A stretch of DNA of 27,453 nt from Candidatus Gastranaerophilales bacterium (GCA_900752845.1 CAADWU010000151.1:1-27453); one strand, 5' to 3'; counted from the first letter of the stretch, positions 8,296 through 16,101 are shown. The notes: generated from the sequence alone by a model not told the origin. Made by a program: numbers and translations.

Positions 8296-8306
8296 GAGAG
8301 CTTTTT
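8279..8306. terminator. intrinsic terminator, probably bidirectional
   Basis: AAAAAGCTC (8279-8287) pairs with GAGCTTTTT (8298-8306) around a 10-nt loop. On the plus strand it ends the 55-aa gene; on the minus strand the T run lies after GGGtGRT, which ends at 8339. Confidence 0.75.
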
Positions 8307-8338
8307 AATAAAGTCCAGGCAATGCTTCCAAGCATCAA

Positions 8339-9343
8339 TTACTTGCGCAAAGCACCGTCAACAGCAACCGCAACAGCTACTGTAGCACCTACCATAGGGT
8401 TGTTGCCCATACCGATAATACCCATCATTTCTACGTGAGCAGGAACTGATGAAGAACCTGCAAATTGAGCATCACCGTGCATTCTTCCCATAGTATCTGT
8501 CATACCGTATGATGCAGGACCGGCTGCAACGTTATCAGGGTGTAATGTACGTCCTGTACCGCCGCCTGATGCTACTGAGAAGTATTTTCTGTCATTTTCA
8601 TAGCACCATTTTTTGTAAGTACCTGCAACAGGGTGTTGGAAACGTGTAGGGTTAGTTGAATTACCTGTGATAGAAACATCAACGCCTTCATGAACCATGA
8701 TTGCAACACCTTCTGATACATCATCAGCACCGTAGCATTTTACTTTTGCTCTTTCTCCGTCAGAGAAAGGAGTTTCTTTAACGATTTTTAATTCGCCTGT
8801 TTTGTAATCATATTTTGTTTCAACAGAAGTAAATCCGTTAATTCTTGAGATTACATAAGCAGCATCTTTACCTAAACCGTTCAAGATTACTCTCAAAGGA
8901 TTTTTTCTAACTTTGTTAGCGTTTCTTGCAATACCGATTGCGCCTTCAGCAGCAGCAAAAGATTCGTGACCTGCTAAGAAACAGAAACATTGTGTTTCTT
9001 CTCTCAAAAGCATTGCAGCAAGGTTACCGTGACCGATACCAACTTTTCTTGTATCACCTACAGAACCCGGAATACAAAAAGCTTGTAAACCTTCACCGAT
9101 TAAGCTTGCAGCTTCAGCAGCATCTTTAGCTTGTTTTTTAAGCGCAATAGCAGCACCTAATGTATAAGCCCATACAGCGTTTTCAAACGCAATAGGCTGA
9201 ATTCCTTTAACAATTGCATCAACGTCAATACCGTTTGATAAACAAAGTTCACGTGCTTCTTCCAAAGATTTGAAGCCGTATTCGGGAAGAACTTTATTTA
9301 ATTTTGCTTGACGTCTGTCTTGTCCTTCAAATTTAACTGTCAT
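8339..9343 (-). CDS. GGGtGRT family protein
   Basis: This 334-aa protein carries the family-naming motif GGGTGRT in SVASGGGTGRTLHPDNVA, along with glycine- and alanine-rich stretches such as GIGHGNLAAMLL and EGAIGIARNANKVRKNP. The family is widespread in anaerobes and is generally encoded next to a NifU-like protein, as here. No reaction has been assigned that I can state with certainty; the neighbour suggests a role in iron-sulfur or redox chemistry. The start has AGAGGAAA upstream at a normal distance. It lies 18 bp downstream of the NifU-like gene, on the same strand, so the two form an operon read from the promoter at 10099-10126. Confidence 0.85.
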   Translation of the reverse strand: MTVKFEGQDRRQAKLNKVLPEYGFKSLEEARELCLSNGIDVDAIVKGIQPIAFENAVWAYTLGAAIALKKQAKDAAEAASLIGEGLQAFCIPGSVGDTRKVGIGHGNLAAMLLREETQCFCFLAGHESFAAAEGAIGIARNANKVRKNPLRVILNGLGKDAAYVISRINGFTSVETKYDYKTGELKIVKETPFSDGERAKVKCYGADDVSEGVAIMVHEGVDVSITGNSTNPTRFQHPVAGTYKKWCYENDRKYFSVASGGGTGRTLHPDNVAAGPASYGMTDTMGRMHGDAQFAGSSSVPAHVEMMGIIGMGNNPMVGATVAVAVAVDGALRK

Positions 9344-9361
9344 TTTTATTTCCTCTTAATT

Positions 9362-10066
9362 TTATTCTACTCTTGGGTCTATTTTCTTAACAGCATCGGC
9401 AAATCTTCCGTAAGTACCGATATTCTTTTCTAAAGCTTCTTTAGGGTCAACACCTTTTTTAACAGCTTCCATCATTTTACCAAGATTTACGAATTTATAT
9501 CCGATAACTTCATTATTTTTATCCAAGCCTAATTCAAGAACGTAGCCTTCTGCAACTTCAAGGTATCTGGGACCTTTTTGTTTAGTTGAGAAAATTGTAC
9601 CTACTTGTGAACGTAAGCCTTTTCCTAAATCTTCAAGACCTGCACCTACAGGAAGTCCGTTATCAGAAAAAGCGGTTTGAGTTCTGCCGTAAACGATTTG
9701 CAAGAACAATTCTCTCATTGCAACGTTGATAGCATCACAAACCAAGTCTGTGTTAAGAGCTTCCAAAATAGTTTTGCCCGGAAGAATTTCGCCTGCCATA
9801 GCAGCAGAGTGAGTCATACCTGAGCAGCCTAAAGTTTCAACTAAAGCTTCTTGAATGATACCGTCTTTAACATTAAGAGTTAATTTACAAGTACCTTGTT
9901 GCGGTGCACAGCATCCGCATCCGTGTGTTAAACCTGAAATTTCTTTAATTTCTTTAACTTTTGTCCAGTCTCCTTCTTGAGGAATAGGAGCCGGTTCACC
10001 TTTTACGCCTCTTTTGACGCAACACATTTGTTCTACTTCATGTGTAACTTGTATACGATCCAACAT
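9362..10066 (-). CDS. NifU-like iron-sulfur cluster scaffold protein
   Basis: This 234-aa protein resembles the iron-sulfur scaffold family but is longer at both ends than typical IscU/NifU (about 130 aa). Cysteine-rich motifs are visible: MCCVKRG near residues 14-20, THGCGCCAPQQGTCKL near 47-62, and the family-typical LGCSGMTHSAAMAGEIL. The last resembles the substrate-cluster region of NifU. It is probably cytoplasmic and binds or transfers an Fe-S cluster, perhaps to the GGGtGRT partner encoded just downstream. The start is supported by AGGGAG about 8 bases upstream. A TTGACT-16-TACAAT promoter lies about 33 bp before the start codon. Confidence 0.8.
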   Translation of the reverse strand: MLDRIQVTHEVEQMCCVKRGVKGEPAPIPQEGDWTKVKEIKEISGLTHGCGCCAPQQGTCKLTLNVKDGIIQEALVETLGCSGMTHSAAMAGEILPGKTILEALNTDLVCDAINVAMRELFLQIVYGRTQTAFSDNGLPVGAGLEDLGKGLRSQVGTIFSTKQKGPRYLEVAEGYVLELGLDKNNEVIGYKFVNLGKMMEAVKKGVDPKEALEKNIGTYGRFADAVKKIDPRVE

Positions 10067-10098
10067 TTTCTATACTCCCTTCGGTTATATACAAGTCT

Positions 10099-10126
10099 AT
10101 TGTACGTGCTGAAAAGGCTTAGTCAA
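10099..10126 (-). promoter_or_regulatory. sigma-70 promoter for the NifU-like/GGGtGRT operon
   Basis: On the minus strand TTGACT (10126 to 10121) and TACAAT (10104 to 10099) are separated by 16 bp. Transcription would begin near 10092, giving a leader of about 26 bases. Confidence 0.6.
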
Positions 10127-10142
10127 GAATTTTGAATGATTG

Positions 10143-10909
10143 TTAATAATTCATTTCCCAGTTGTCATTTAAGAGTTTGCCGAAGCATCCATGCCAGGTA
10201 GCATTATCAGCATTACAGGTTGTGCTAAATAACTCTTCTCTTTTATCCTTATCACCGGGCGCTGCTGCAAGAGCATATTCATCAACCAAACCGTTATTAA
10301 ATAAGCCAATAATAAAAACATCACGTCCGGCAATGTTAGGTCCCTTCTGACCGTTTATATCAACATCAAAAATTGCAACTCTGCTATTATCTGTAGTACC
10401 TGAACTTGATATACCGTAAGCAAATGATGCCCCGCTTGCAATAGTTACAGATTTAGGTTGACCCGTGCCAGCACCTATAACTTTTCCTGAAAGTTTGCTG
10501 TAACTTGCCGCAAAACAGGGTGTATGTGTACTTCCGCAGTCATTTACTACTTTAAAATATGTTTTTACAAAATCCTGAAGTGCTTCATTTGATGTTAAAC
10601 CTGCTTCACGTAAATTAACGGCATTTTTGTCTGTCATATATTGTTGTGCAGCCTGTTGAAGCTCATTGTAAAACTTATGCATCTGAGTTACATAAGTTTT
10701 TTTCTGATGATTTTGCATCAAAGATGGCACGGTCATTGCTGATACAACTCCGATAATTCCTAAAGTGACCAAAACTTCCGCCAAGGTAAACGCACTAAAA
10801 CGGTTATCTGCTAACGTGGCTATGTGCGTAGCGCCTTCGGCAAGCGTAAAACCCTTACTACTGGAGCTTAAACGGTTGCCCCCCCCCCGAAATTAATAAA
10901 TCTTTTCAT
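10143..10909 (-). CDS. prepilin-like protein, out of frame through a G10 tract (candidate phase-variable)
   Basis: A good ribosome site (AGGAG at 10916-10920) precedes ATG 10907-10909. Translation begins MKRFINF and enters ten G residues; as sequenced the frame ends at a TAA at 10868-10870, after 13 codons. With eight or eleven Gs it would instead continue without a stop to 10143, giving about 255 aa for G11. That product has a prepilin signature KGFTLAE, a second AFTLAE followed by the hydrophobic helix VLVTLGIIGVVSAM, and a globular domain ending CFGKLLNDNWEMNY. A second gene with this tail is at 27317. Such proteins are exported and cleaved by prepilin peptidase to form pili or pseudopili. 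A TTG at 10782-10784 is too far into the signal to be a credible start. Confidence 0.75.
10785..10878 (-). repeat. imperfect internal duplication of the FTLAE prepilin motif
   Basis: Two units of the form AACCGTTT[A/T]AG...TTTAC...GAA follow each other on the minus strand, encoding NRLSSSKGFTLAE and NRFSAFTLAE, with GATHIATLAD between. The synonymous codons differ, so the duplication is old. The stretch is richer in G and C than the surrounding DNA. Confidence 0.6.
10879..10888 (-). repeat. homopolymer tract G10 in the pilin start region
   Basis: Ten consecutive Gs on the coding strand lie seven codons after the pilin ATG. In DNA of this AT-richness such a run is very unlikely by chance and is a classical site of slipped-strand mispairing. 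One added G, or two lost, restores the downstream frame. A sequencing or assembly error in the tract cannot be excluded. Confidence 0.85.
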
Positions 10910-10937
10910 AAATTGCTCCTTTTGTTTTATTAATAAA

Positions 10938-10972
10938 AAACGGTTTCCTATAATCATTATAGCAAACCGTTT
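10938..10972 (-). terminator. long hairpin terminator after the pentapeptide gene
   Basis: On the minus strand AAACGGTTT and AAACCGTTT form the outer stem, with CTATAA/TTATAG as inner stem around TGA and one mismatch between the two, followed by a T run (TTTTTTA). It ends the minus-strand signalling operon. The pilin promoter's -10 lies within it. Confidence 0.7.
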
Positions 10973-10984
10973 AAAAAATTTCAA
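10956..10984 (-). promoter_or_regulatory. extended -10 promoter for the pilin-like gene, nested in the terminator
   Basis: On the minus strand TTGAAA (10984 to 10979), a 17-bp spacer and TATAAT (10961 to 10956) are preceded by TGC, making a near-ideal extended -10 promoter. The start of transcription would be near 10949, leaving a leader of about 40 bases that omits the first arm of the hairpin, so the terminator would not stop this transcript. Confidence 0.7.
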
Positions 10985-10999
10985 GATTACTTTAAACTC

Positions 11000-11533
11000 T
11001 TACCAATCAGATGAAACCGATTCATCTTCATCGTCCTGCAAAGCTGACAAATCTTTGTGGCTTGCTCCGTCAAAATCTTCAGGAAGCATGTCATCATCAG
11101 GCCAGATAGTATCTTCATCGTATCTTGCAGCATTAAGGTTTAAAGCTGCTGTCAAATCAGAGTTTGATAAATCAGATTCCGATAAAATACATCCTGCCAT
11201 ATCCGTATCGGAGAAATTGCAATAAGTCATTTCTGCATAACTGCAATCTGCACCTGTTAAAAGAGCATCGGTAAAATCAGATTCCAAAATTTTTGCTCTT
11301 GTAAAATCAACTGATGTCAAATCCGCATTTGTAAAGTTTACAAATGAAAGATTGCAATCCGCAAAAGAACTGGAGTTTAAATCAACATCGGAAAAATCAA
11401 TTTCGGACAAACTTATCGCTGAAAAATCGACTTCTGATAAATCAATTTCTTCCTGTTCGATTTTCCATTCATTAAATCTTTCAGGGTTTTTCCTCAATAA
11501 TTCAATTAATTCTTCTTTTGTATAATCAATCAT
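11000..11533 (-). CDS. pentapeptide-repeat protein
   Basis: Of 177 residues, about 30-140 show the A(D/N)LxX / D(F/L)S repeat pattern (DFSDVDL, NFTNADL, DFTRAKI, DLSNSDLT), which folds as a right-handed quadrilateral beta helix. The N-terminus (DYTKEELIELLRKNPERFNEW) resembles a short helical protein-protein module, and the C-terminus is very acidic (DDEDESVSSDW). Pentapeptide proteins may bind other proteins or mimic DNA; the acidic tail makes the latter conceivable here but unproved. The start has AAAGGAGA at a good distance. It is the last gene of the signalling operon and is followed by the terminator at 10938-10972. Confidence 0.85.
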   Translation of the reverse strand: MIDYTKEELIELLRKNPERFNEWKIEQEEIDLSEVDFSAISLSEIDFSDVDLNSSSFADCNLSFVNFTNADLTSVDFTRAKILESDFTDALLTGADCSYAEMTYCNFSDTDMAGCILSESDLSNSDLTAALNLNAARYDEDTIWPDDDMLPEDFDGASHKDLSALQDDEDESVSSDW

Positions 11534-11558
11534 GAATTTCTCCTTTAATATATGTTAT

Positions 11559-12173
11559 TTACTTATTAATCAAATCTGTTTGCATTGCAAGCAATACCGC
11601 CTGAGTTCGGCTTGTTACTTTTAACTTTTTAAATATACTGTTCAGATGTGTTTTTACGGTAACTTCTTTAACTACAAGTTTTTCAGCTATCTCTTTATTT
11701 GAAGCACCTTTTGCAACCATCTGCAAAACATCTTTCTCTCTTGAGGTCAGAACTTCCAAATCAACTTTTTCAACAGGTTTAGAAGCCTCTTTCTGCCAGT
11801 TTGAACGTCTTAATACAGCTTCCATTCGGGCAAGAAGATTTGGAAGGATAAACGGTTTAACAATATAATCGTCAGCTCCGATTTTTAATCCCGAAACCAT
11901 TTTTTGTTCCTCATTTACTGCTGTAAGCATAATGACGGGCAAATGTTTTGTTTCTTCATTTGAACGAATAAATTTAAGAGTTTCCCATCCGTTCATGTTA
12001 GGCATCATAACATCAAGAAGCACAAGGTCAAATTTGTTATCTTTTTTAGCAAGCTCCTTTAATGCCTGAACACCGTCGCAAGCTGTCTGCACTTCATACC
12101 CGTAAAAAGGCAAAGCATCTTTCAAGTATTTAGAATTGTCGTCTACTAATAAAACGTTTGTCAATTCCGACAT
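11559..12173 (-). CDS. response regulator, receiver plus LuxR/NarL HTH
   Basis: The 204-aa product has a complete receiver domain: acidic pair D11-D12, phospho-acceptor D54 in LLDVMMPNMNG, T84 and K106 in DDYIVKPF. A LuxR-type helix-turn-helix follows at about residues 140-197 (LTSREKDVLQMVAKGASNKEIAEKLV). The receiver resembles OmpR-type receivers, while the output domain is LuxR-type, a combination also known in cyanobacteria (for example NblR-like proteins). It should be phosphorylated by a histidine kinase not encoded here. Ribosome site AAGGA is upstream of the ATG. It lies 24 bp after the second regulator and 25 bp before the pentapeptide gene. Confidence 0.9.
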   Translation of the reverse strand: MSELTNVLLVDDNSKYLKDALPFYGYEVQTACDGVQALKELAKKDNKFDLVLLDVMMPNMNGWETLKFIRSNEETKHLPVIMLTAVNEEQKMVSGLKIGADDYIVKPFILPNLLARMEAVLRRSNWQKEASKPVEKVDLEVLTSREKDVLQMVAKGASNKEIAEKLVVKEVTVKTHLNSIFKKLKVTSRTQAVLLAMQTDLINK

Positions 12174-12197
12174 GTTAAATTCCTTTTTGAAAATTTA

Positions 12198-12845
12198 TTA
12201 AACTATCTTATGTTTAAGTGCTTTTAGAGCAGCCTGAAGTCTGTCATCTACTTCTAATTTTTGCAAAATATTTGCAACGTGTGCTTTTGTTGTATTTATA
12301 CTTATAACAAGAATTTGTGCAATTTCCATATTACTGTATCCTTCTGTCATAAGTTTTAATATTTGTGCTTCACGTGAGGTTAAATCGTAATTTTTTCTGT
12401 TATCGTCGTTATCAAATGTTGGGGAGCTTGCGCTTGCTTTTAAAACAATATGTGCAATACTCGGATCAAACCATGCTGCACCGTCTGCAACGGATTGTAC
12501 AACAGTGATTAATCTCTGGGGATTAATTTCTTTTGAACAGTAAGCATTTGCACCTGCTTTTAAACTGTTTAAAACTTCTTTTTCATCATTATGGGATGTA
12601 AGAATTATAATTTTAACATCTTTATTTGATGAACGAATTTTCTGGGTAGCCTCAATACCGTTCATATTAGGCAGCCCTAAATCCATAATTATTAAGTCAA
12701 TATTATTATTGTTAAATATTTCAATAGCGGCTTCAGCAGAATCAGCTTCGTAAATATTTTCAACGTAATCAACGCCCTCAAATGTTGTTTTGAGTCCAAA
12801 TCTTGTTAATTCGTGGTCTTCTACGATTAAAATATTCTGTTTCAT
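12198..12845 (-). CDS. response regulator, NarL/LuxR family
   Basis: This 215-aa product has a receiver domain with E9-D10, phospho-acceptor D55 (LIIMDLGLPNMNG), T83 and K105, although the residue after K105 is E rather than the usual P. A LuxR HTH occupies about residues 153-208 (LTSREAQILKLMTEGYSNMEIAQ). It is a DNA-binding transcription regulator of the NarL type. Its ATG overlaps the TGA of the upstream TPR gene by four bases (ATGA), which indicates translational coupling. The two regulators in tandem are diverged, not a recent duplicate. Confidence 0.9.
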   Translation of the reverse strand: MKQNILIVEDHELTRFGLKTTFEGVDYVENIYEADSAEAAIEIFNNNNIDLIIMDLGLPNMNGIEATQKIRSSNKDVKIIILTSHNDEKEVLNSLKAGANAYCSKEINPQRLITVVQSVADGAAWFDPSIAHIVLKASASSPTFDNDDNRKNYDLTSREAQILKLMTEGYSNMEIAQILVISINTTKAHVANILQKLEVDDRLQAALKALKHKIV

Positions 12846-14377
12846 AAATTTAATTCCTCTTTTGCCGGCTGATAGTTCGGATTTAACAGTAATGACTTTT
12901 TGAAGTTGTAAACAGCATCTTGTTTCAATCCCTGATTTTTTGCAATCAGTCCTTGATAATAATAATATCTAAAATCATTTTCGTCAATATAATTTGCAAC
13001 ACCTAAATATTTTTTAGCTTCCGAAAAATTGTGACGGTCTATTTCAACACGTGCCAAATCAATCCATGCATCTTTAAAATACATATTTACAGCTATAGCT
13101 TTTTTAAGATATGTTTCTTCTCTGGTTTTGTCTTTTAATGCTATTTTGTAATATGCAATATATGCATCAGAATATGTTTTTAGTATTTTTTCATAAATTT
13201 CGTAAGCTTTTTTCTCTTTTCCAAGTTGTTCGTATGTCTGAGCAACTTTTACCGGACAAATTGAAGAAGTTCTGTCATTTGCTTCTGCATCTTTATAATA
13301 TTTTAAAGCTGCTTTGAAATCCTGTTTTCTGTAGCTTAAATCGCCTAAAACAAGGAGTGCTGTTGCGTTATTACTGTCAATCTTATGAGCCTTTTGTGCA
13401 CTGTCCAGAGCTTTTTCCAAATCATTCATATCATAATAAACACGTGCCATTAAGGCATATACATCTTTATTATGGCTTCTCTTTGAATTTGTAGCACCTT
13501 GCAAAGTTCTTATTGATTTTGCAAGTTCGTTTTCGTAATAGTAATAATATCCGAGATGATACATCTTTTGAGCATCATTCTTTTTGGTTTTATATAAGAC
13601 ATACTGCTCTAATGAGTTAACTTTTCTTGTAAAATCAGCAGTGTAAAGTTTTTGAGATTTTATAAAAGCAACGGTTTTTAATGCATTTTGCGGTTTTTTA
13701 CCCTGTGCCTGAATTTCTGCTTTTAATTTTTTATAATTTAAATTTTGAGGGTTCATCTTAATTGCCGTATCAATATATCTTTCGGCATTAAGAATATCGT
13801 TTGATTTGAGATATCCCATAGCTGCTACGTAATTTGCATAATCTGAATTTGTAATAAGATTAACATTTTTTACAAGTTCTGATGTTGCTTCACGACTCTG
13901 GTCATTATAAACAATGTTAGAATAAACTTCGCCAAGATAAACTTCATCATCGTTTTTCAATTTTTTTGACGGAAAGTAAAAACTTTTCACATCACCGACA
14001 AGAAAATCAGATAAGTTTCTGTCGTCGATTTTATTTGCAGCCAGAACTGAAAGATTAAAAAAGCCTATATCAGCCATACTTTCTGCCATTCTCATATAAG
14101 CATAATCATTAGGCACCATTGTATCTATCAGGATTTTAAAATCCATATATGATGACTTAACATTACACTGCATAAATCTGTCAAAAGCTATTAAATATTG
14201 ATTGTGAATATCATTATGAGTAAGCGTAGCTTTTTTAGGAGGCATAACAACAGTGATTATAGGAGCTGTTTGAACCTCCAAAGGATTTGCAGGCTGAATA
14301 CTGTCATAAAGACCTTCCCCAAAAACAGGACTTATGGTAAATGCACCTATTACAAGTATACTGAGCAAATTTCTCAT
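12842..14377 (-). CDS. secreted TPR-repeat protein
   Basis: The 511-aa product starts with an apparent signal peptide (MRNLLSILVIGAFTISPVFG, cleavage near residue 20), so it is probably periplasmic or outer-membrane associated. The rest is helical with several TPR units (for example KDVYALMARVYYDMNDLEKA, NNATALLVLGDLSYRKQDFK and FRYYYYQGLIAKNQG). TPR proteins hold complexes together; its position between HD-GYP and response-regulator genes suggests a sensor or assembly role, which is inference. A purine-rich AGAGAGGGG lies upstream, farther from the ATG than usual. It is 8 bp downstream of the HD-GYP gene and overlaps the next gene by four bases. Confidence 0.8.
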   Translation of the reverse strand: MRNLLSILVIGAFTISPVFGEGLYDSIQPANPLEVQTAPIITVVMPPKKATLTHNDIHNQYLIAFDRFMQCNVKSSYMDFKILIDTMVPNDYAYMRMAESMADIGFFNLSVLAANKIDDRNLSDFLVGDVKSFYFPSKKLKNDDEVYLGEVYSNIVYNDQSREATSELVKNVNLITNSDYANYVAAMGYLKSNDILNAERYIDTAIKMNPQNLNYKKLKAEIQAQGKKPQNALKTVAFIKSQKLYTADFTRKVNSLEQYVLYKTKKNDAQKMYHLGYYYYYENELAKSIRTLQGATNSKRSHNKDVYALMARVYYDMNDLEKALDSAQKAHKIDSNNATALLVLGDLSYRKQDFKAALKYYKDAEANDRTSSICPVKVAQTYEQLGKEKKAYEIYEKILKTYSDAYIAYYKIALKDKTREETYLKKAIAVNMYFKDAWIDLARVEIDRHNFSEAKKYLGVANYIDENDFRYYYYQGLIAKNQGLKQDAVYNFKKSLLLNPNYQPAKEELNL

Positions 14378-14385
14378 TAATATAA

Positions 14386-16101
14386 CTACAGCCCCTCTCT
14401 ATTTACTACATTCCCAGAATAATAAAAATTAAACAATTCTGCAATATGCTTCTGCTCATCTGTTGCATTTTCATTATTTATAAAATTACAAATATCTATG
14501 AGATTATAATGGCTTAACATTTCACTGTCTTCATCTTTAAAACAATGATGGTTTTCTGTCAAGAACACACGAACCACCTTATCGACTGATATTTTCAAAA
14601 ATACGTCTACAAGATTGCCGTCAAAATGTTTATCTTTACCGCTGATTAAAATATCAATAACGTTTTGAATAGGCATTTTGTCACGATAATGACGTTTTGA
14701 TGTAATAGCATCGAAAACATCCGCAACAGCAAGAATTCTTCCTCCGTAAGGAATTTCTTCGCCTTTTAAATGACGGTAATACCCTGAGCCGTCGTATTTT
14801 TCATGGTGAGAACAAGCAATTTCTGTTATTAATTTAAAATCATCGGATACATAAATTTTATCCAGAATATTGTGGGTAATTTGAACGTGTTCCTGTATAT
14901 GTTTGTATTCTTCATCGGTAAGTTTTCCTTCTTTTTGAAGAACAGAATCTCTGATACCGATTTTCCCGATATCATGAAGCGTTGCTGCTTTTTCTATCAG
15001 CTCTTTGAACTTTTCATCGCATCCGAGTTCTTCAACAATAAGCATAGAATATAGTTTTACCCTGCTTGAATGACCTGCGGTAATTTTGTCACGTGCATCA
15101 ATAGAGGTTGCAAGTGTGTCAATAAAACATTCAAAAAGTTCTTTTTGTTCTTTATAAAGTTCTTTTTGCTGTTCGAAAAGCTGTGCGTTTTCAAGAGCAA
15201 TTGATGCGCTGCCGCCGATTGCAACAAGCAAATCCTCATCGCCTTTGGTAAATACACCTTCTTTTTTATTAAGAACCTGAAAAGCACCTATGATTTCCTG
15301 ATTATTGTTTTTAATAGGCAGACACAGAATTGAATTTGTTTTATACCCTGTCTCTTTATCAACATCAGGGTTAAATCTGTCATCATTATATGCATCTGCA
15401 ATATTCAAAGGCTCGCCTGTTTTTACAACATAGCCTGCAAGCCCTTTATCGGCAGGGAACCTGATTTCTTGACTGTCCATACCGAGAGCAACTTTACTCC
15501 AAAGCTCGTTTTTTTCTTTATCAAGCAAAAATACTGTGCATCGGTCTGCCTGAATTGCAATTTTTGTTTCTTCAGCAATAACTTTCAAAAGTATATCAAT
15601 ATCTGTTACAGCACTGATTGAACGTCCGATTTTAACCAGAGAAACAAGGGGGTCGCTTTTTACGGGCAGAGTAAAATCAAGTCCGTTTTTAATTTGTTTT
15701 ATACGTGTTAAAACATAGCCCACAATCGAAAGTTCATCACCTGAAATCATTGATGCATTTTTAGCGTTTTCATAATGCAAAAGTGCGGTTTCTTTAGAAC
15801 CTTCACCGAATTCTACAGTACCTGATGCATATTCGTTTACGATTTTCGCCGTAGAATTTTTTGTATAGTCAGCCAAATATTGGGCATCATTAAGTATTTT
15901 TAATGTTTCCCGATAATTATTTCTGTTAAATAAATATTTTGATAATCCCAAAAGGCTGAGAGTAATAGAAATATTTACATTTGATTTTTCTTCGCTGTAA
16001 ATCTTGTGCAATTCCGTAAAATAACCTATTGCACTTTCGAAATCTTTGCTTTCTAATATATCAAGCCCTTTTTTAATACTTTCTGATGCACACTGAACCA
16101 T
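14386..16101 (-). CDS. TPR-GAF-HD-GYP family phosphodiesterase-like protein
   Basis: The 571-aa protein has helical TPR-like repeats (residues 1-140), a GAF sensory domain (about 165-305), a short coiled linker (QQKELYKEQKELFE) and an HD-GYP domain (about 330-490). The HD motif HDIGK (376-380) and HHE (432-434) are intact. The GYP motif reads DGSGYY (437-442), with tyrosine instead of proline. HD-GYP enzymes break down cyclic di-GMP or related dinucleotides; activity is likely but the GYP change should be tested. No membrane span is seen, so it is cytoplasmic. It heads a minus-strand operon with TPR, two regulators and the pentapeptide protein. The ribosome site is weak (AAAGGC). Confidence 0.85.
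   Translation of the reverse strand: MVQCASESIKKGLDILESKDFESAIGYFTELHKIYSEEKSNVNISITLSLLGLSKYLFNRNNYRETLKILNDAQYLADYTKNSTAKIVNEYASGTVEFGEGSKETALLHYENAKNASMISGDELSIVGYVLTRIKQIKNGLDFTLPVKSDPLVSLVKIGRSISAVTDIDILLKVIAEETKIAIQADRCTVFLLDKEKNELWSKVALGMDSQEIRFPADKGLAGYVVKTGEPLNIADAYNDDRFNPDVDKETGYKTNSILCLPIKNNNQEIIGAFQVLNKKEGVFTKGDEDLLVAIGGSASIALENAQLFEQQKELYKEQKELFECFIDTLATSIDARDKITAGHSSRVKLYSMLIVEELGCDEKFKELIEKAATLHDIGKIGIRDSVLQKEGKLTDEEYKHIQEHVQITHNILDKIYVSDDFKLITEIACSHHEKYDGSGYYRHLKGEEIPYGGRILAVADVFDAITSKRHYRDKMPIQNVIDILISGKDKHFDGNLVDVFLKISVDKVVRVFLTENHHCFKDEDSEMLSHYNLIDICNFINNENATDEQKHIAELFNFYYSGNVVNREGL

Noticed and set aside
10782..10784. TTG start for a 214-residue version of the pilin
   Set aside because: It would cut off the prepilin signal before FTLAE, has no ribosome site, and a full start with AGGAG exists at 10909.
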